The notes: generated by a model from the sequence alone, not told the origin. A DNA stretch of 64,000 nt from Serratia proteamaculans (GCF_013337185.1 NZ_SWDE01000002.1:372001-436000); one strand, 5' to 3'. Counted from the stretch's first letter, positions 1 through 8,848 are shown. A program made the numbers and translations.

Positions 1-255
1 TGTGAGAACGACATTCTGGCGGTGGGGGTGATCGACGCCATACGCGCCGCGCCGGACCGCGCACCGATTGCCGTGGTGGGGTTTGATGACATTGAACTGG
101 CTGCCTCACCCAGCTATCAGTTGACCACCTATCGCCAGCCGATGCAGTCGCTGATTGCCGATGGCATTCATTGCCTGACGCAGGCTTTCGAGCCAGGTGG
201 CCAACGTTTGTATAACGGTGAATTAATCGTCCGGCAGTCGCATATTAAACAATAA
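1..255 (+). CDS. LacI-family transcriptional regulator, C-terminal fragment
   Basis: The frame is open from the first base, so this is the end of a gene cut by the window edge (84 codons plus stop). The residues AVVGFDDIELAASPSYQLTT are the typical last part of the sugar-binding domain of LacI/GalR repressors, where a V-G-F-D-D motif is followed by a loop and 'LTTxRQP'. The DNA-binding domain lies outside the window, so the ligand and target cannot be named. The next gene is 47 bp downstream on the same strand and could be co-transcribed. Confidence 0.85.
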   Translation, partial: CENDILAVGVIDAIRAAPDRAPIAVVGFDDIELAASPSYQLTTYRQPMQSLIADGIHCLTQAFEPGGQRLYNGELIVRQSHIKQ

Positions 256-302
256 TAATATCAACGGACGGCGAGAGCTTGGGTCACGCTAATTGAGGTC
301 AT

Positions 303-989
303 ATGTCAGCTATCTATGATTGGTCAGTGTTGGTATTCCGCCGTATTTACGATCGCCGCATCAACAGTGCGCCGGTGCTCGACAGTGCCCAACTGTTCCC
401 TGACGCCCAGCGTTTTATCGCCCAGTGGCCGCAGATCCGTGATGAGGCTCTGACGCTGGCACAAGATCTGCAAAATATTCCGCGATTTCATGAGATCATG
501 AGCGAACAGGCGTCGATCTCCGCCAATGACGCCCGTGACTGGCGGATGTTTATCATGCAGGCCTACGGCCAGCCGATAGCGCGTAACCTTGCACGTTGCC
601 CATTATTGGCCAGCCTGATCGCTTCCTCTCCGGATGTGCTTTCCGCCTCACTGTCTTTCCTCGCTCCCGGTAAACAGGTGCCGGCGCACCGTGGCCCGTT
701 CCGTGGCATTCTGCGCGGTTATCTGGTGCTGTCGATGCCCAAGGGCGCCGATGGTCTGCCCGCCGCCGTGTTGAAAGTCGACGGGCAAGAATACCGGCTC
801 AATGATGGGGAATTTATGCTGTGGGACGATACCTTCGAACACGAGGTGTGGAACGACAGCGACCAGGTGCGCACCGTGTTGCTGCTGGATATCCGCCGCC
901 GCGATTTACCCACCGGGCTGCGGATGTTGTCCAACGGCATTATTGCCCTGGTGCGGCTGAACGTGCGCTGGATCCAGCGCCAGTTCTAG
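303..989 (+). CDS. Aspartyl/asparaginyl beta-hydroxylase-family protein (LpxO-like)
   Basis: The 228-residue product has the 2-oxoglutarate/Fe(II)-dependent aspartyl/asparaginyl hydroxylase fold. An iron-binding His lies in VPAHRGPFRGILRGYLVL, and the second His and partner arginine lie in DDTFEHEVWN...VRTVLLLDI. In enterobacteria this family includes LpxO, which 2-hydroxylates a secondary acyl chain of lipid A at the inner membrane. This protein is shorter than Salmonella LpxO (about 300 residues) and lacks its N-terminal membrane segment and long C-terminal tail. Lipid A as substrate is therefore only a possibility. Its stop overlaps the stop of the convergent livF gene by 4 bp, leaving no room for a terminator between them. 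Confidence 0.7.
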   Translation: MSAIYDWSVLVFRRIYDRRINSAPVLDSAQLFPDAQRFIAQWPQIRDEALTLAQDLQNIPRFHEIMSEQASISANDARDWRMFIMQAYGQPIARNLARCPLLASLIASSPDVLSASLSFLAPGKQVPAHRGPFRGILRGYLVLSMPKGADGLPAAVLKVDGQEYRLNDGEFMLWDDTFEHEVWNDSDQVRTVLLLDIRRRDLPTGLRMLSNGIIALVRLNVRWIQRQF

Positions 990-1702
990 GCCCCGCCCAG
1001 ATAAGCTTTTCTCACCTCTTGATCGTTTAACAGCTCCGTGCCGCTGCCGGTCAGGCGGATCTGGCCGTTGACCATCACATAGCCGCGATCGGACAATTTG
1101 AGCGCGTGGTTGGCATTCTGTTCCACCAGAAACAACGTCATGCCGCCACGGGTCAGCTCCCGTAAAATACTGAAGATCTGTTTGACGATGATCGGCGCCA
1201 ATCCCAGGCTCGGCTCGTCCAGCAACAGCAGTTTTGGCCTGCTCATCAGCGCCCGGGCAATCGCCAGCATCTGCTGTTCACCGCCGGACATGGTCATCGC
1301 CCGCTGGTTGCGGCGTTCCTTCAGGCGCGGGAACAGATCGAACATGCGTAATAAATCCTCCCCGACATAGCGATTGCCAATGGTAATGGTGCCCATCAAC
1401 AGATTTTCCTCCACGCTCATATCCGGGAAAATACGCCGCCCCTCGGGAGCCTGAGCGATGCCGCTGCTGGCAACGTAATGGGTGGAACGCTGGCTGATAT
1501 CTTCGCCACGAAACAGGATCTGCCCGCCGCTGATGCGCGGCTGGCCGAAGATGGACATCAGCAACGTCGACTTGCCCGCGCCGTTGGCGCCAATCAGCGC
1601 CACCGTCTCCCCTTCATTCACCTGTAGCGAGACCTGCTGCAACGCCTGGATCGGGCCGTAAAACACGTCTACGTTGCGAAACTCCAACATCACATTACTC
1701 AT
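986..1702 (-). CDS. livF: Branched-chain amino acid ABC transporter ATP-binding protein LivF
   Basis: This 238-residue ATPase energises uptake of leucine, isoleucine and valine with LivG, on the cytoplasmic face of the LivHM channel. It has a Walker A motif (GANGAGKST, about residues 37-45), the ABC signature (MSGGEQQMLAIARAL) and a Walker B (LLLLDEPSLGLAP). LAP after the D-loop is typical of LivF. The length matches the family (about 235). It is the last gene of the liv operon, and its start overlaps the stop of livG by 4 bp, which suggests translational coupling. Confidence 0.95.
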   Translation of the reverse strand: MSNVMLEFRNVDVFYGPIQALQQVSLQVNEGETVALIGANGAGKSTLLMSIFGQPRISGGQILFRGEDISQRSTHYVASSGIAQAPEGRRIFPDMSVEENLLMGTITIGNRYVGEDLLRMFDLFPRLKERRNQRAMTMSGGEQQMLAIARALMSRPKLLLLDEPSLGLAPIIVKQIFSILRELTRGGMTLFLVEQNANHALKLSDRGYVMVNGQIRLTGSGTELLNDQEVRKAYLGGA

Positions 1703-2574
1703 CCCGCCAGTTCCTCTTCGTCCGCGCCAAGGTAAGCGGCGATCACCGTATCGTTATGCTGAATTTCTTTCGGCGTGCCTTCGGCAATGACATCGCCGTG
1801 ATCGAGCACAATCACCCGATCGGAGATCTCCATCACCATGCCCATATCGTGTTCGATCAACAACACCGTGATGCCGTGGTGCTGGCGCAGAAAACGAATA
1901 ATGCGGCTCAGCGTCGCCGTCTCCACCGGGTTTAGCCCGGCGGCGGGTTCGTCGAGACAGATCATCTCCGGCGTGGTGCACATTGCCCGGGCAATCTCCA
2001 GCCGCCGCTGCTGACCGTAGGACATCTCCCCCGCCAGCCGGTTGGCGCAATCCACCAGCTCCACCACTTCCAGCCAGTAAAAGGCGCGATCCAGCGCCTG
2101 GCTTTCTGCCCGGCGGTAACCCGGCGTATTGAGCACGCCGGCGATCAGATTGCGGTTGCTCAGCATGTGCTGCGCCACCAGCAGGTTCTCCACCACCGAC
2201 ATTTCGCGGAACAAACGGATGTTCTGGAAGGTGCGCGCCAGCCCGGCACGATTGACCAGGTGGGTGCCGCCAAACATTTTGTAGTAAACGCGCGAGCCCA
2301 GACGTTTCGGGTTAACCCAGTCACCGGCGCGGAATTTCTGCCCCAACACCTGGATCACGTCGGTCGGCCGCTTATGGGTGTTGAGCAGGATCGCTCCGCC
2401 GGTCGCACGATAAAAACCGGTCAGACAGTTGAATACCGTGGTTTTCCCGGCACCGTTGGGGCCGATCAGCGCGGTGATGGAACCGCGCTCCACCGCCAGA
2501 TTGACGTCATTGAGCGCCTTGATGCCGCCAAAATGCATCATCAGATGCTCAACCTTCAGGATAGCGTCGCTCAT
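1699..2574 (-). CDS. livG: Branched-chain amino acid ABC transporter ATP-binding protein LivG
   Basis: This is the second ATPase of the Leu/Ile/Val importer (291 residues). Walker A is GPNGAGKTT, the signature is MSYGQQRRLEIARAM (Y in place of the second signature G, usual in LivG), and Walker B ends LDEPAAGLNPVET. An insertion after Walker A (about residues 68-105), ending in GLARTFQNIRLF, is characteristic of LivG and makes it longer than LivF. It overlaps livF and livM by 4 bp each, so livM, livG and livF form one tightly coupled transcription unit. Confidence 0.95.
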   Translation of the reverse strand: MSDAILKVEHLMMHFGGIKALNDVNLAVERGSITALIGPNGAGKTTVFNCLTGFYRATGGAILLNTHKRPTDVIQVLGQKFRAGDWVNPKRLGSRVYYKMFGGTHLVNRAGLARTFQNIRLFREMSVVENLLVAQHMLSNRNLIAGVLNTPGYRRAESQALDRAFYWLEVVELVDCANRLAGEMSYGQQRRLEIARAMCTTPEMICLDEPAAGLNPVETATLSRIIRFLRQHHGITVLLIEHDMGMVMEISDRVIVLDHGDVIAEGTPKEIQHNDTVIAAYLGADEEELAG

Positions 2575-3857
2575 GGCTCTACCCCCTTGCGCGGAGCAAA
2601 GCTGGAACGACTGATGCGCACCAGCCCACGGGGCCGCCAGATCATCATCGCCACCATCAACACGCCGAACAGCAGTACCCGGTACTCGGCAAAGCTGCGC
2701 AACAGCTCAGGTGCCACCGTGAGTACAAACGCCGCCAGCACCACGCCGATGGTCGACCCCATGCCGCCCAGTACCACGATCGCCAGGATCAGCGCCGACT
2801 CAAAGAAGGTGAATGAGGTGGGGTTGACGAAGCCCTGATAAGTGGCGAAAAACACCCCGGCCAGCCCGGCGGTGGAGGCGCCCATCATAAAGGCCGACAG
2901 CTTCACCAGAACGTGGTTCAGCCCGAGGGAGCGACAGGCGATTTCATCCTCGCGCAGGGCCTCCCAGGCGCGACCGATCGGCATGCGCGTCAGCCGGTGC
3001 TTGATATACAGCACCAGCAGCACCACCAGAAACAGCACCGCATAGATAAAGATAAACTTCAGGTTGGGGTTATAGGCGATACCGAGGAATTCGTGGATCG
3101 GCATGCCGCCCTCCTTCGCCCGCCTGCCGAACTCCAGGCCAAAAATCGTCGGCGCAGGCACCGAGACGCCGTTGGGGCCACCGGTCAGCGACATCCAGTT
3201 ATTGAGCACCAGGCGAATAATTTCCCCGAACCCCAGCGTGACGATCGCCAGATAGTCGCCGTGCATGCGCAGCACCGGGAACCCCAGCAGCGCACCGGCC
3301 AGCGCCGCCATCAGCGCCCCCAGCGGCAACATCGCCCAGAACCCCAGCCCAAGATACTGATAACCCAGCGCCAGGCCATAAGCGCCAATGGCATAAAACG
3401 CCACGTAACCGAGATCAAGCAGCCCGGCCAGCCCGACAACGATGTTCAGCCCCAGCCCGAGCAACACGTAAATCAGCCCCAGGATCGCCACCGTCAGCAG
3501 GTACTTGGTGGCGACAAACGGGAACAGCAGCGCAATCACGGCCATTAACGGAATGACCCAACGCAGGCTGGTTTTGGCCCCTATCGGCCGGACATACACC
3601 CCGTCATTACCGCCGTCAAAACGCGTCAACAGCTTGCGCCCCGGCGCGGTTTGCAGAAACAGGCTGAGCAACAGCCGCCCGGCCATTACCGCGGCGATAA
3701 TCCACGCCAGGCGGCGCGGTTCAAAGTTAAAACTGTATCCGTTGAGAACAATACCGACGATCGGCCCGAAGACGATCAGGGCGATCAGCCCGGCCAGCAC
3801 CGCATCCAGCAGGCTGCGTTTAACGTTCAGCCCTGGGTGAACCATAGATTGCGACAT
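2571..3857 (-). CDS. livM: Branched-chain amino acid ABC transporter permease LivM
   Basis: The product is the larger membrane subunit of the LIV importer (428 residues), with about ten hydrophobic segments. The conserved core GLGLNIVVGLAGLLDLGYVAFYAIGA is followed by the cytoplasmic coupling loop around LREDEIACRSLGLN. The N-terminal ~100-residue hydrophobic extension is typical of proteobacterial LivM and absent from LivH. It pairs with LivH from the gene just upstream (10 bp gap). Confidence 0.93.
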   Translation of the reverse strand: MSQSMVHPGLNVKRSLLDAVLAGLIALIVFGPIVGIVLNGYSFNFEPRRLAWIIAAVMAGRLLLSLFLQTAPGRKLLTRFDGGNDGVYVRPIGAKTSLRWVIPLMAVIALLFPFVATKYLLTVAILGLIYVLLGLGLNIVVGLAGLLDLGYVAFYAIGAYGLALGYQYLGLGFWAMLPLGALMAALAGALLGFPVLRMHGDYLAIVTLGFGEIIRLVLNNWMSLTGGPNGVSVPAPTIFGLEFGRRAKEGGMPIHEFLGIAYNPNLKFIFIYAVLFLVVLLVLYIKHRLTRMPIGRAWEALREDEIACRSLGLNHVLVKLSAFMMGASTAGLAGVFFATYQGFVNPTSFTFFESALILAIVVLGGMGSTIGVVLAAFVLTVAPELLRSFAEYRVLLFGVLMVAMMIWRPRGLVRISRSSFAPRKGVEP

Positions 3858-3867
3858 AGTTTTCCCC

Positions 3868-4782
3868 TCAAACCTTAGCGACCATTGGCCGACCGAGCAG
3901 GCCCTGAGGGCGGAAAATCAGGATCACCACCAGCAAACCGAAGGAGAATACGTCTTTGTAATCCGAGTTCACCATGCCGGCAAACTGCGCCTCCGCCACG
4001 CCCAGCAACAGCCCGCCCAGCATCGCGCCGGGTAACGAACCAATGCCCCCCAGCACCGCGGCGGTAAAGGCCTTGATGCCGATGATAAAGCCGACGTAGA
4101 AATCAAAGGTGCCGTAGTTCATGGTGATCAACACCCCCGCCAGCCCGGCCATGGCGGCACCAATCACGAACACCAGGGAGATCACCCGGTCGGTGTTGAT
4201 ACCCAGAATGGACGCCATCTTGCGATCCTGCTGGGTGGCGCGGCAGATGCGCCCCAGACGGGTGTGCTGGATGATGTAAGTGAGGATGGCCATGCCCAGC
4301 AGTGAGGCGACCAGGATAAACACCTTGGTGTAGGTGATTTGGATCACCCCACCGTCAAAGTTGAGGCGGAACACGCCGTCCAGCAGCGTCGGGATCCCTT
4401 GCTGGCGCGGCCCCTGGCTGATTTGCGCGTAGTTTTGCAAGATCAGCGACATGCCGATGGCGGAGATCAGCGGTGCCAGACGAGTAGAGTTGCGCAAGGG
4501 TTTGTAGGCGATACGCTCGATCACCCAGCCATACACGCCAGTAACGACGATGGTAAATACCAGCGTGCCGAGGATCAGCAGCGGGAAGGATTGCAGGCCG
4601 AAGAACGACAGCAGTGCCAACCCAATGGCGCAAAGGTAGGCGGAAATCATGTATACCTCGCCGTGGGCGAAGTTAATCATGCCGATAATGCCGTAAACCA
4701 TGGTGTAGCCGATGGCGATCAGGCCGTAAACCGCGCCGAGCGTCAGGCCGTTGATCAACTGTTGCAGAAAGAAAACATCCAT
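3868..4782 (-). CDS. livH: Branched-chain amino acid ABC transporter permease LivH
   Basis: This membrane subunit has 304 residues. The frame extends further upstream, but the start is placed at the ATG whose product begins MDVFFLQQLINGLTLGAVYG, the normal LivH N-terminus. The upstream in-frame residues are basic and non-conserved. It has about eight membrane segments, with GMINFAHGEVYM near the N-terminus and the coupling loop CRATQQDRKMASILGIN. About 150 bp separate it from livK. That gap holds only a small GC hairpin (4898-4931) followed by a T-run on the minus strand. Such a hairpin could lower permease expression relative to the binding protein, as in many ABC operons. Confidence 0.93.
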   Translation of the reverse strand: MDVFFLQQLINGLTLGAVYGLIAIGYTMVYGIIGMINFAHGEVYMISAYLCAIGLALLSFFGLQSFPLLILGTLVFTIVVTGVYGWVIERIAYKPLRNSTRLAPLISAIGMSLILQNYAQISQGPRQQGIPTLLDGVFRLNFDGGVIQITYTKVFILVASLLGMAILTYIIQHTRLGRICRATQQDRKMASILGINTDRVISLVFVIGAAMAGLAGVLITMNYGTFDFYVGFIIGIKAFTAAVLGGIGSLPGAMLGGLLLGVAEAQFAGMVNSDYKDVFSFGLLVVILIFRPQGLLGRPMVAKV

Positions 4783-4931
4783 AATGAGCAGTCTCGCCTG
4801 GTGGGACCGCAAGCTGGTGCAGACGCGGCCCAAGAGAAGTATCGGCGCGGACCCGCCGAACACGCGGATCCGCTTATCAGTCATGTCAATCCAGCCCCTG
4901 CGGGCGGGAAAAACCTGAGCCTTCGGGCTGA

Positions 4932-6050
4932 TTAGAGTTGGTGATATTTGCCTTTATCGTCCCATTGATAGACCACGTAATCCGATACCTTCAGGTCGCC
5001 TTTCTTGTCCCAGGCCTTTTTACCCATCACGGTATCCACATCATGCGATTTCAGCCATTCGCTGGCCTTGGCGCTGTCTTTGCCGCCGGTAGCGCTGAAG
5101 GCGGCGGCGATCGCCTGAATCGAAGCGTAGGAGTAGAGGGTGTAGCCTTCCGGCTCAAAACCGCTGGCGCGGAACTTGGCGATCACCGCTTTACCTTCCG
5201 GAATTTGGCGCGGATCGTTACCGAAGGTCATCAGCACGCCGTTGGTGTACTGCGGCCCACCGGCAGCGGTCACCAGCTCTTCGGTCACGATGCAGTCACC
5301 GGAGAAGAACTTGGCGGTCACACCCTGCTCACGCATCTGGCGCACCAATGGCCCGGCCTCTGGATGGCAGCCACCGAAATAAACCACGTCGGGTTTGACC
5401 GAGGCAATCTTGGTCACCAGCGCGTTGAAGTCTTTTTCACCGCGTGACAGCCCTTCATACAGCACTTCCTTCACGCCGCGCTTGTTCATCTCGGCCCTGG
5501 CGGCATCTGCCAGCCCCTGCCCGTAGGTGTCTTTGTCGTGGATCACCGCGATGCGTTTGGCTTTCAGGGTATTGAGCATGTAGTTGGTGGCGATCACCCC
5601 TTGCTGGTCATCTCGGCCGCACATGCGGAACATGTTGGCCATGTTGCGTTCGGTGATCTGCGGGTTGGTGGAACCGGGGGTGATGGCGATAATCCCGGCT
5701 TCGTCATACACCTCGGAGGCCGGCATGGTGGAGGAGGAGCAGAAATGCCCGACCACCGCCGCGACCTTGTCCTGATCCACTAACCGGTTGGCGACCGCGA
5801 CCGCCTGTTTGGGTTCACAGGCGTCATCCCCCTGCACCAGTTTGATTTTTTCCCCTTTAATCCCACCGGCGGCGTTGATATCCGCTGCCGCCTGTGAGGC
5901 ACCACGCCAGTACTGATCGCCATAGGTCGCATTCGGCCCGGAGAACGGCCCGGCGACGCCAATAACGATATCCGCCTGAGCATAAAAAGCAGAACCTAAA
6001 CAACCGATAAGCAGAGCAGCGAGCGGACTTTTAATCAATTTCGATGACAT
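4932..6050 (-). CDS. livK: Branched-chain amino acid ABC transporter periplasmic binding protein
   Basis: This is the periplasmic type I binding protein of the LIV importer (372 residues). The ATG at 6050 is preferred over one six codons upstream because GAGGAA lies about 7 nt before it. The N-terminus is a Sec signal peptide (KLIKSPLAALLIGCLGSAFYAQA) cut before ADIVIGVAGPFSGPNATYGD. A cysteine pair (DACEP and GHFCSSSTMP) and the ligand-contacting SSSTMPAS loop match LivJ/LivK. Position at the head of livHMGF argues for livK. E. coli also has LivJ, so leucine-only versus LIV specificity is not decided. Confidence 0.9.
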   Translation of the reverse strand: MSSKLIKSPLAALLIGCLGSAFYAQADIVIGVAGPFSGPNATYGDQYWRGASQAAADINAAGGIKGEKIKLVQGDDACEPKQAVAVANRLVDQDKVAAVVGHFCSSSTMPASEVYDEAGIIAITPGSTNPQITERNMANMFRMCGRDDQQGVIATNYMLNTLKAKRIAVIHDKDTYGQGLADAARAEMNKRGVKEVLYEGLSRGEKDFNALVTKIASVKPDVVYFGGCHPEAGPLVRQMREQGVTAKFFSGDCIVTEELVTAAGGPQYTNGVLMTFGNDPRQIPEGKAVIAKFRASGFEPEGYTLYSYASIQAIAAAFSATGGKDSAKASEWLKSHDVDTVMGKKAWDKKGDLKVSDYVVYQWDDKGKYHQL

Positions 6051-6529
6051 TGTTGTATTCCTCAGCACTGTTTTAGCGAAACGCCCAGGGGCGTGGAGCA
6101 GTCACTTTATGTGTAGACGGGGAAAATAATTTGCGCGAGAGCGCAGTCGCATTACCCGAATTTAGGTAAGCAAAAATCCAGCCATTGTGACGGCCAATAC
6201 ATATTTTCTGTTCATTCATCCTACATATCAGAAGCAAAACGCGGAGGTTTGCTGCCGTCAGGAGGCGCTGCGGGGGGATCAAGTGGCAAACTCGCGGCAA
6301 AATTTTTCTGCGACTCGCCAGGTGCCTCTCCCCTTGCGCACCAGAAGTGTGCAATGGCAGGTGCAACCCTGAAGTCGGGTTTTTTGTGGTGATAAACAAC
6401 AGGGATAAGCAGGATGAGTGCCGAAAAACAACGCAACATGCTCATTCCATCAGCAAACGCGCTTTTCTTGCAGTTTAGTGCTTTGACAAAGCCGCACCAC
6501 CCCGCTATTATTCGCCCCGTTCACACGAT
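6051..6529. other. Intergenic region upstream of livK and tRNA-Asn
   Basis: These 479 bp lie between the divergent livK and tRNA-Asn genes and must hold both promoters. The open frames in it lack ribosome binding sites and have no recognisable products. No clear repeat, operator or riboswitch could be assigned by eye. Confidence 0.5.
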
Positions 6530-6605
6530 TCCTCTGTAGTTCAGTCGGTAGAACGGCGGACTGTTAATCCGTATGTCACTGGTTCGAGTCCAGTCAGAGG
6601 AGCCA
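6530..6605 (+). tRNA. tRNA-Asn (anticodon GTT)
   Basis: The 76-nt sequence folds as a canonical tRNA. The acceptor stem TCCTCTG pairs with CAGAGGA, the D-loop contains AGTCGGTAGA, the anticodon stem-loop CGGACTGTTAATCCG carries GTT at position 34, the T-arm is CTGGTTCGAGTCCAG, and a discriminator G and encoded CCA follow. Asparagine tRNA genes are common integration sites for genomic islands in this order. The DNA after it is accessory in character. Confidence 0.97.
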
Positions 6606-6613
6606 TATTAGAG

Positions 6614-6646
6614 AAGCCCGCTCAGGGAAACCTGAGCGGGCTTTTT
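6614..6646 (+). terminator. Rho-independent terminator of tRNA-Asn
   Basis: A 13-bp perfect stem (AAGCCCGCTCAGG / CCTGAGCGGGCTT) with a GAAA tetraloop is followed by a T-run. It starts 8 nt after the tRNA CCA end. Confidence 0.93.
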
Positions 6647-6825
6647 GCTTTTGGTTTGGTGGTTAGGAGACAAAGGTGGACATGTCAGCGTTCCAATCTG
6701 TGACGGTTGCCAAGTGACAACAATGGCATTACTGGTAATATTTAAGCTATCAATGAGGATCAGCGTAGTTCGAAATTTGTGATTTTAGTCAGGACTGTTT
6801 GAACAGATAGGGAAGTTTAAAATAT

Positions 6826-7368
6826 ATGAGTAGACGTCTAAACAGGGATTACCGTACTAAAATAAGAAACATCCCCCGCCGCTTAAAAGCGCTTAACCGT
6901 TGGGCGGAAACCTTCCATGATCCAATCCGCGCAGATTTTCCAGAAGACCAGCGCTACTGGAACTACAAAATTCCTGTAGATGTCAATCTTGTTGAAGGAA
7001 AACACAGTGCCCAGAAAACCAAGGCAGCCTGCGCGCAAGCGTTAATTGACGCATGTTCTAATTTAATACTTGCAACAGCCGACTCGAGTTACAGCCCGCG
7101 AATTACTTCTGTTATCTGCCTCCCGGATATGTTTACCAGCGAAGTCTGTCTTTACCATTCTGAAGAGTACTTTCAGGGGTTCATATGCGAAAGCACTTCT
7201 GAAAATGGAGCTTCATCGGTCATTAAGGGGCGTAGCCTTGCTGAAGAATGGGGATTAACTCTGCCAGAGAATATACAGGAGCTGGGGATCTCGCTTGAAT
7301 ACTATGGCGGTGACGATCCCGATGAATGGTTTACAGGCGAACGTTGGTACTATGGCCAAGTGTTATAG
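6826..7368 (+). CDS. Uncharacterised protein, probable DUF3916 family
   Basis: This 180-residue soluble protein starts at an ATG preceded by GGGAAG at about 10 nt spacing. It has a basic N-terminus (NIPRRLKALNRWAETF), a YWNYKIPV motif, a central CAQALIDACSNLI helix and SVICLPDMFTSEVCLYHSEEYF. I associate this pattern with the DUF3916 family from memory and cannot verify it. No signal peptide, membrane segment or catalytic motif is visible. The base composition is AT-richer than the liv operon and the gene stands alone on the plus strand after tRNA-Asn, which suggests horizontal acquisition. No function is assigned. Confidence 0.7.
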   Translation: MSRRLNRDYRTKIRNIPRRLKALNRWAETFHDPIRADFPEDQRYWNYKIPVDVNLVEGKHSAQKTKAACAQALIDACSNLILATADSSYSPRITSVICLPDMFTSEVCLYHSEEYFQGFICESTSENGASSVIKGRSLAEEWGLTLPENIQELGISLEYYGGDDPDEWFTGERWYYGQVL

Positions 7369-7518
7369 AAGAGTTTTTAATATCCGTTTCGCATAGTGCC
7401 GGTCTCACAGTGAAACTGTGTCAGCTATGAGCGAGGCGCGGACGTTGGTTATCATTCATTTTCACAGACACAAAAAAGTGGTGATCTAAGCGATTGTAAT
7501 ACATTCAGATTATTTCAT

Positions 7519-8133
7519 TTACATATAAATAAATTCGTATTTCACGATGTAGGTTCCAATTTTATTAACACGAGCTGATACCCATACTCCTGTCATTCCC
7601 TGCTTACGGTGGCTGCGTAGAAATTCTTTATTTGTACAAAGCTGTATCCATCTGGTGGTGTTCTGATCCTTTAACCAGATACCTGCTTCACAATGCCCAT
7701 GCTTACCCCTCGATGGCCCTGGGAAGACAACCTCATATTCAGATTCATAGCCAATTATTTTATCTGGGAAGAGATAAACATAGACATCGTAACAGTTTAA
7801 GCTCAATACAAATCCCACGCAAAAACCGCCAAAGAATGCATTACAAAGATACTTTATTGTTTTGTTAAAAGTGCGAAGATAAAAAGCACGAATAAAAGAG
7901 AAGCTTCCAATCAATACACCAAAAGAAATATACGTTATCCATTCAGGCACCGATTTTTGTAAAATGGTATTATGGGAGATACTTGATGCCCACAACATAT
8001 ACCAGAACCATCCGCCCATAATGATGCATACCACGGCTGTAATGGACCATTTTTTATATTTACTTTCAAAATAATAACTTTTATTCATAATTATATTTTT
8101 GTATCTATCAAAAGATGATAACAGCCTTACCAT
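7519..8133 (-). CDS. Hypothetical AT-rich membrane protein
   Basis: The frame encodes up to 204 residues. An alternative ATG at 8088 gives 189 residues beginning MNKSYYFESKYKKW. Neither start has a clear ribosome binding site. There are three likely membrane segments (around SITAVVCIIMGGWFWYMLWA, WITYISFGVLIGSFSFI and LCNAFFGGFCVGFVLSL), then a soluble C-terminal domain of about 85 residues with several Cys and Trp (GHCEAGIWLKDQNTTRWIQL). The DNA is among the AT-richest coding stretches of the window. No family was recognised. It is the last of five leftward genes, 103 bp after the kinase-like gene. Confidence 0.6.
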   Translation of the reverse strand: MVRLLSSFDRYKNIIMNKSYYFESKYKKWSITAVVCIIMGGWFWYMLWASSISHNTILQKSVPEWITYISFGVLIGSFSFIRAFYLRTFNKTIKYLCNAFFGGFCVGFVLSLNCYDVYVYLFPDKIIGYESEYEVVFPGPSRGKHGHCEAGIWLKDQNTTRWIQLCTNKEFLRSHRKQGMTGVWVSARVNKIGTYIVKYEFIYM

Positions 8134-8236
8134 GCACGGCTATTTTAACTTATAAATCTGAGCATGCTAGCTGTATCTACGTAATTTTTTAACGTCTGCT
8201 CCTGGCACAAAACTGCCCATGGCAAGAACGTGGGCA

Positions 8237-8848
8237 TCATTCAAGCACTCTGTAGATCTCGGAAATCACCTGCATCGTTGCGTCTTCAATCATTCCTTCA
8301 TTACGGCATAAAACCCAGCCGTGATTGGCAATTTCTCGCTCGAACGCCTTGGTACAAGCGACATGCTCTTCCAGCTTATAAATCACCGTACTACTTAGCC
8401 CACGTGGACGGGCTGCGGCCCTCGCCCATGAAATCTCAGGCGCAGTAACCACCCCGACATGCAGGTCTGGCGTTCGCACCTTTCGTTCAATGTTAAGCTG
8501 TAAAATATCTGCAAATGGCACCATCCGGCGAAACGCGGCATCCGACGGGTACCAGCGATCCATCAGGATAATGCTGTCCGGTGGCTGTTTAGTCAGCACA
8601 TGCTGGGAAATCCAGGCACGGCTATCAGCAAAGCGCTCACAAACCTCCAATTCCAAATCCAGGGTGGGATTTCTGGCGAGCTGGTTAACGAGGGCCATTG
8701 TTTCTCCCCTGTAGGGATCACTTTTTCTCTCGCAAAGTCGGACCACCTTCTTGTTGTCTGCCCTTAGTACTTTCGTAATGGCCTCCAACAGTGTGGTTTT
8801 ACCGGCTCCTTTGGGCCCATCCAGAGAAACAAACAGCTGGCGACTCAT
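8237..8848 (-). CDS. Thymidylate-kinase-like P-loop protein
   Basis: The 203-residue product has a Walker A (DGPKGAGKTT, residues 10-19) at the very N-terminus, then a DRWYPSDAAFRR motif resembling the DR(Y/H) dTMP-binding segment of thymidylate kinases, and an arginine-containing LID-like stretch (ARAAARPRG). Length fits the family (about 205-215), but the rest diverges from housekeeping Tmk, so another nucleotide or small molecule may be phosphorylated. Tmk is normally encoded near holB, so this is an additional copy. It sits in the leftward accessory cluster, 78 bp after fosA, with no strong ribosome binding site. Confidence 0.7.
   Translation of the reverse strand: MSRQLFVSLDGPKGAGKTTLLEAITKVLRADNKKVVRLCERKSDPYRGETMALVNQLARNPTLDLELEVCERFADSRAWISQHVLTKQPPDSIILMDRWYPSDAAFRRMVPFADILQLNIERKVRTPDLHVGVVTAPEISWARAAARPRGLSSTVIYKLEEHVACTKAFEREIANHGWVLCRNEGMIEDATMQVISEIYRVLE

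Noticed and set aside
2913..3548. Long plus-strand open frame opposite livM
   Set aside because: Antisense shadow of a clear permease gene; His/Gln/Arg-rich composition typical of a reverse-complement frame of hydrophobic coding DNA.
6073..6399. Open frame in the livK-tRNA-Asn gap
   Set aside because: No Shine-Dalgarno and no family features; it covers the presumed livK promoter.
6793..6806. Possible LexA box (CTGTTTGAACAG) before the DUF3916-like gene
   Set aside because: The CTGT and ACAG half-sites are only 4 bp apart; a LexA box needs 8.
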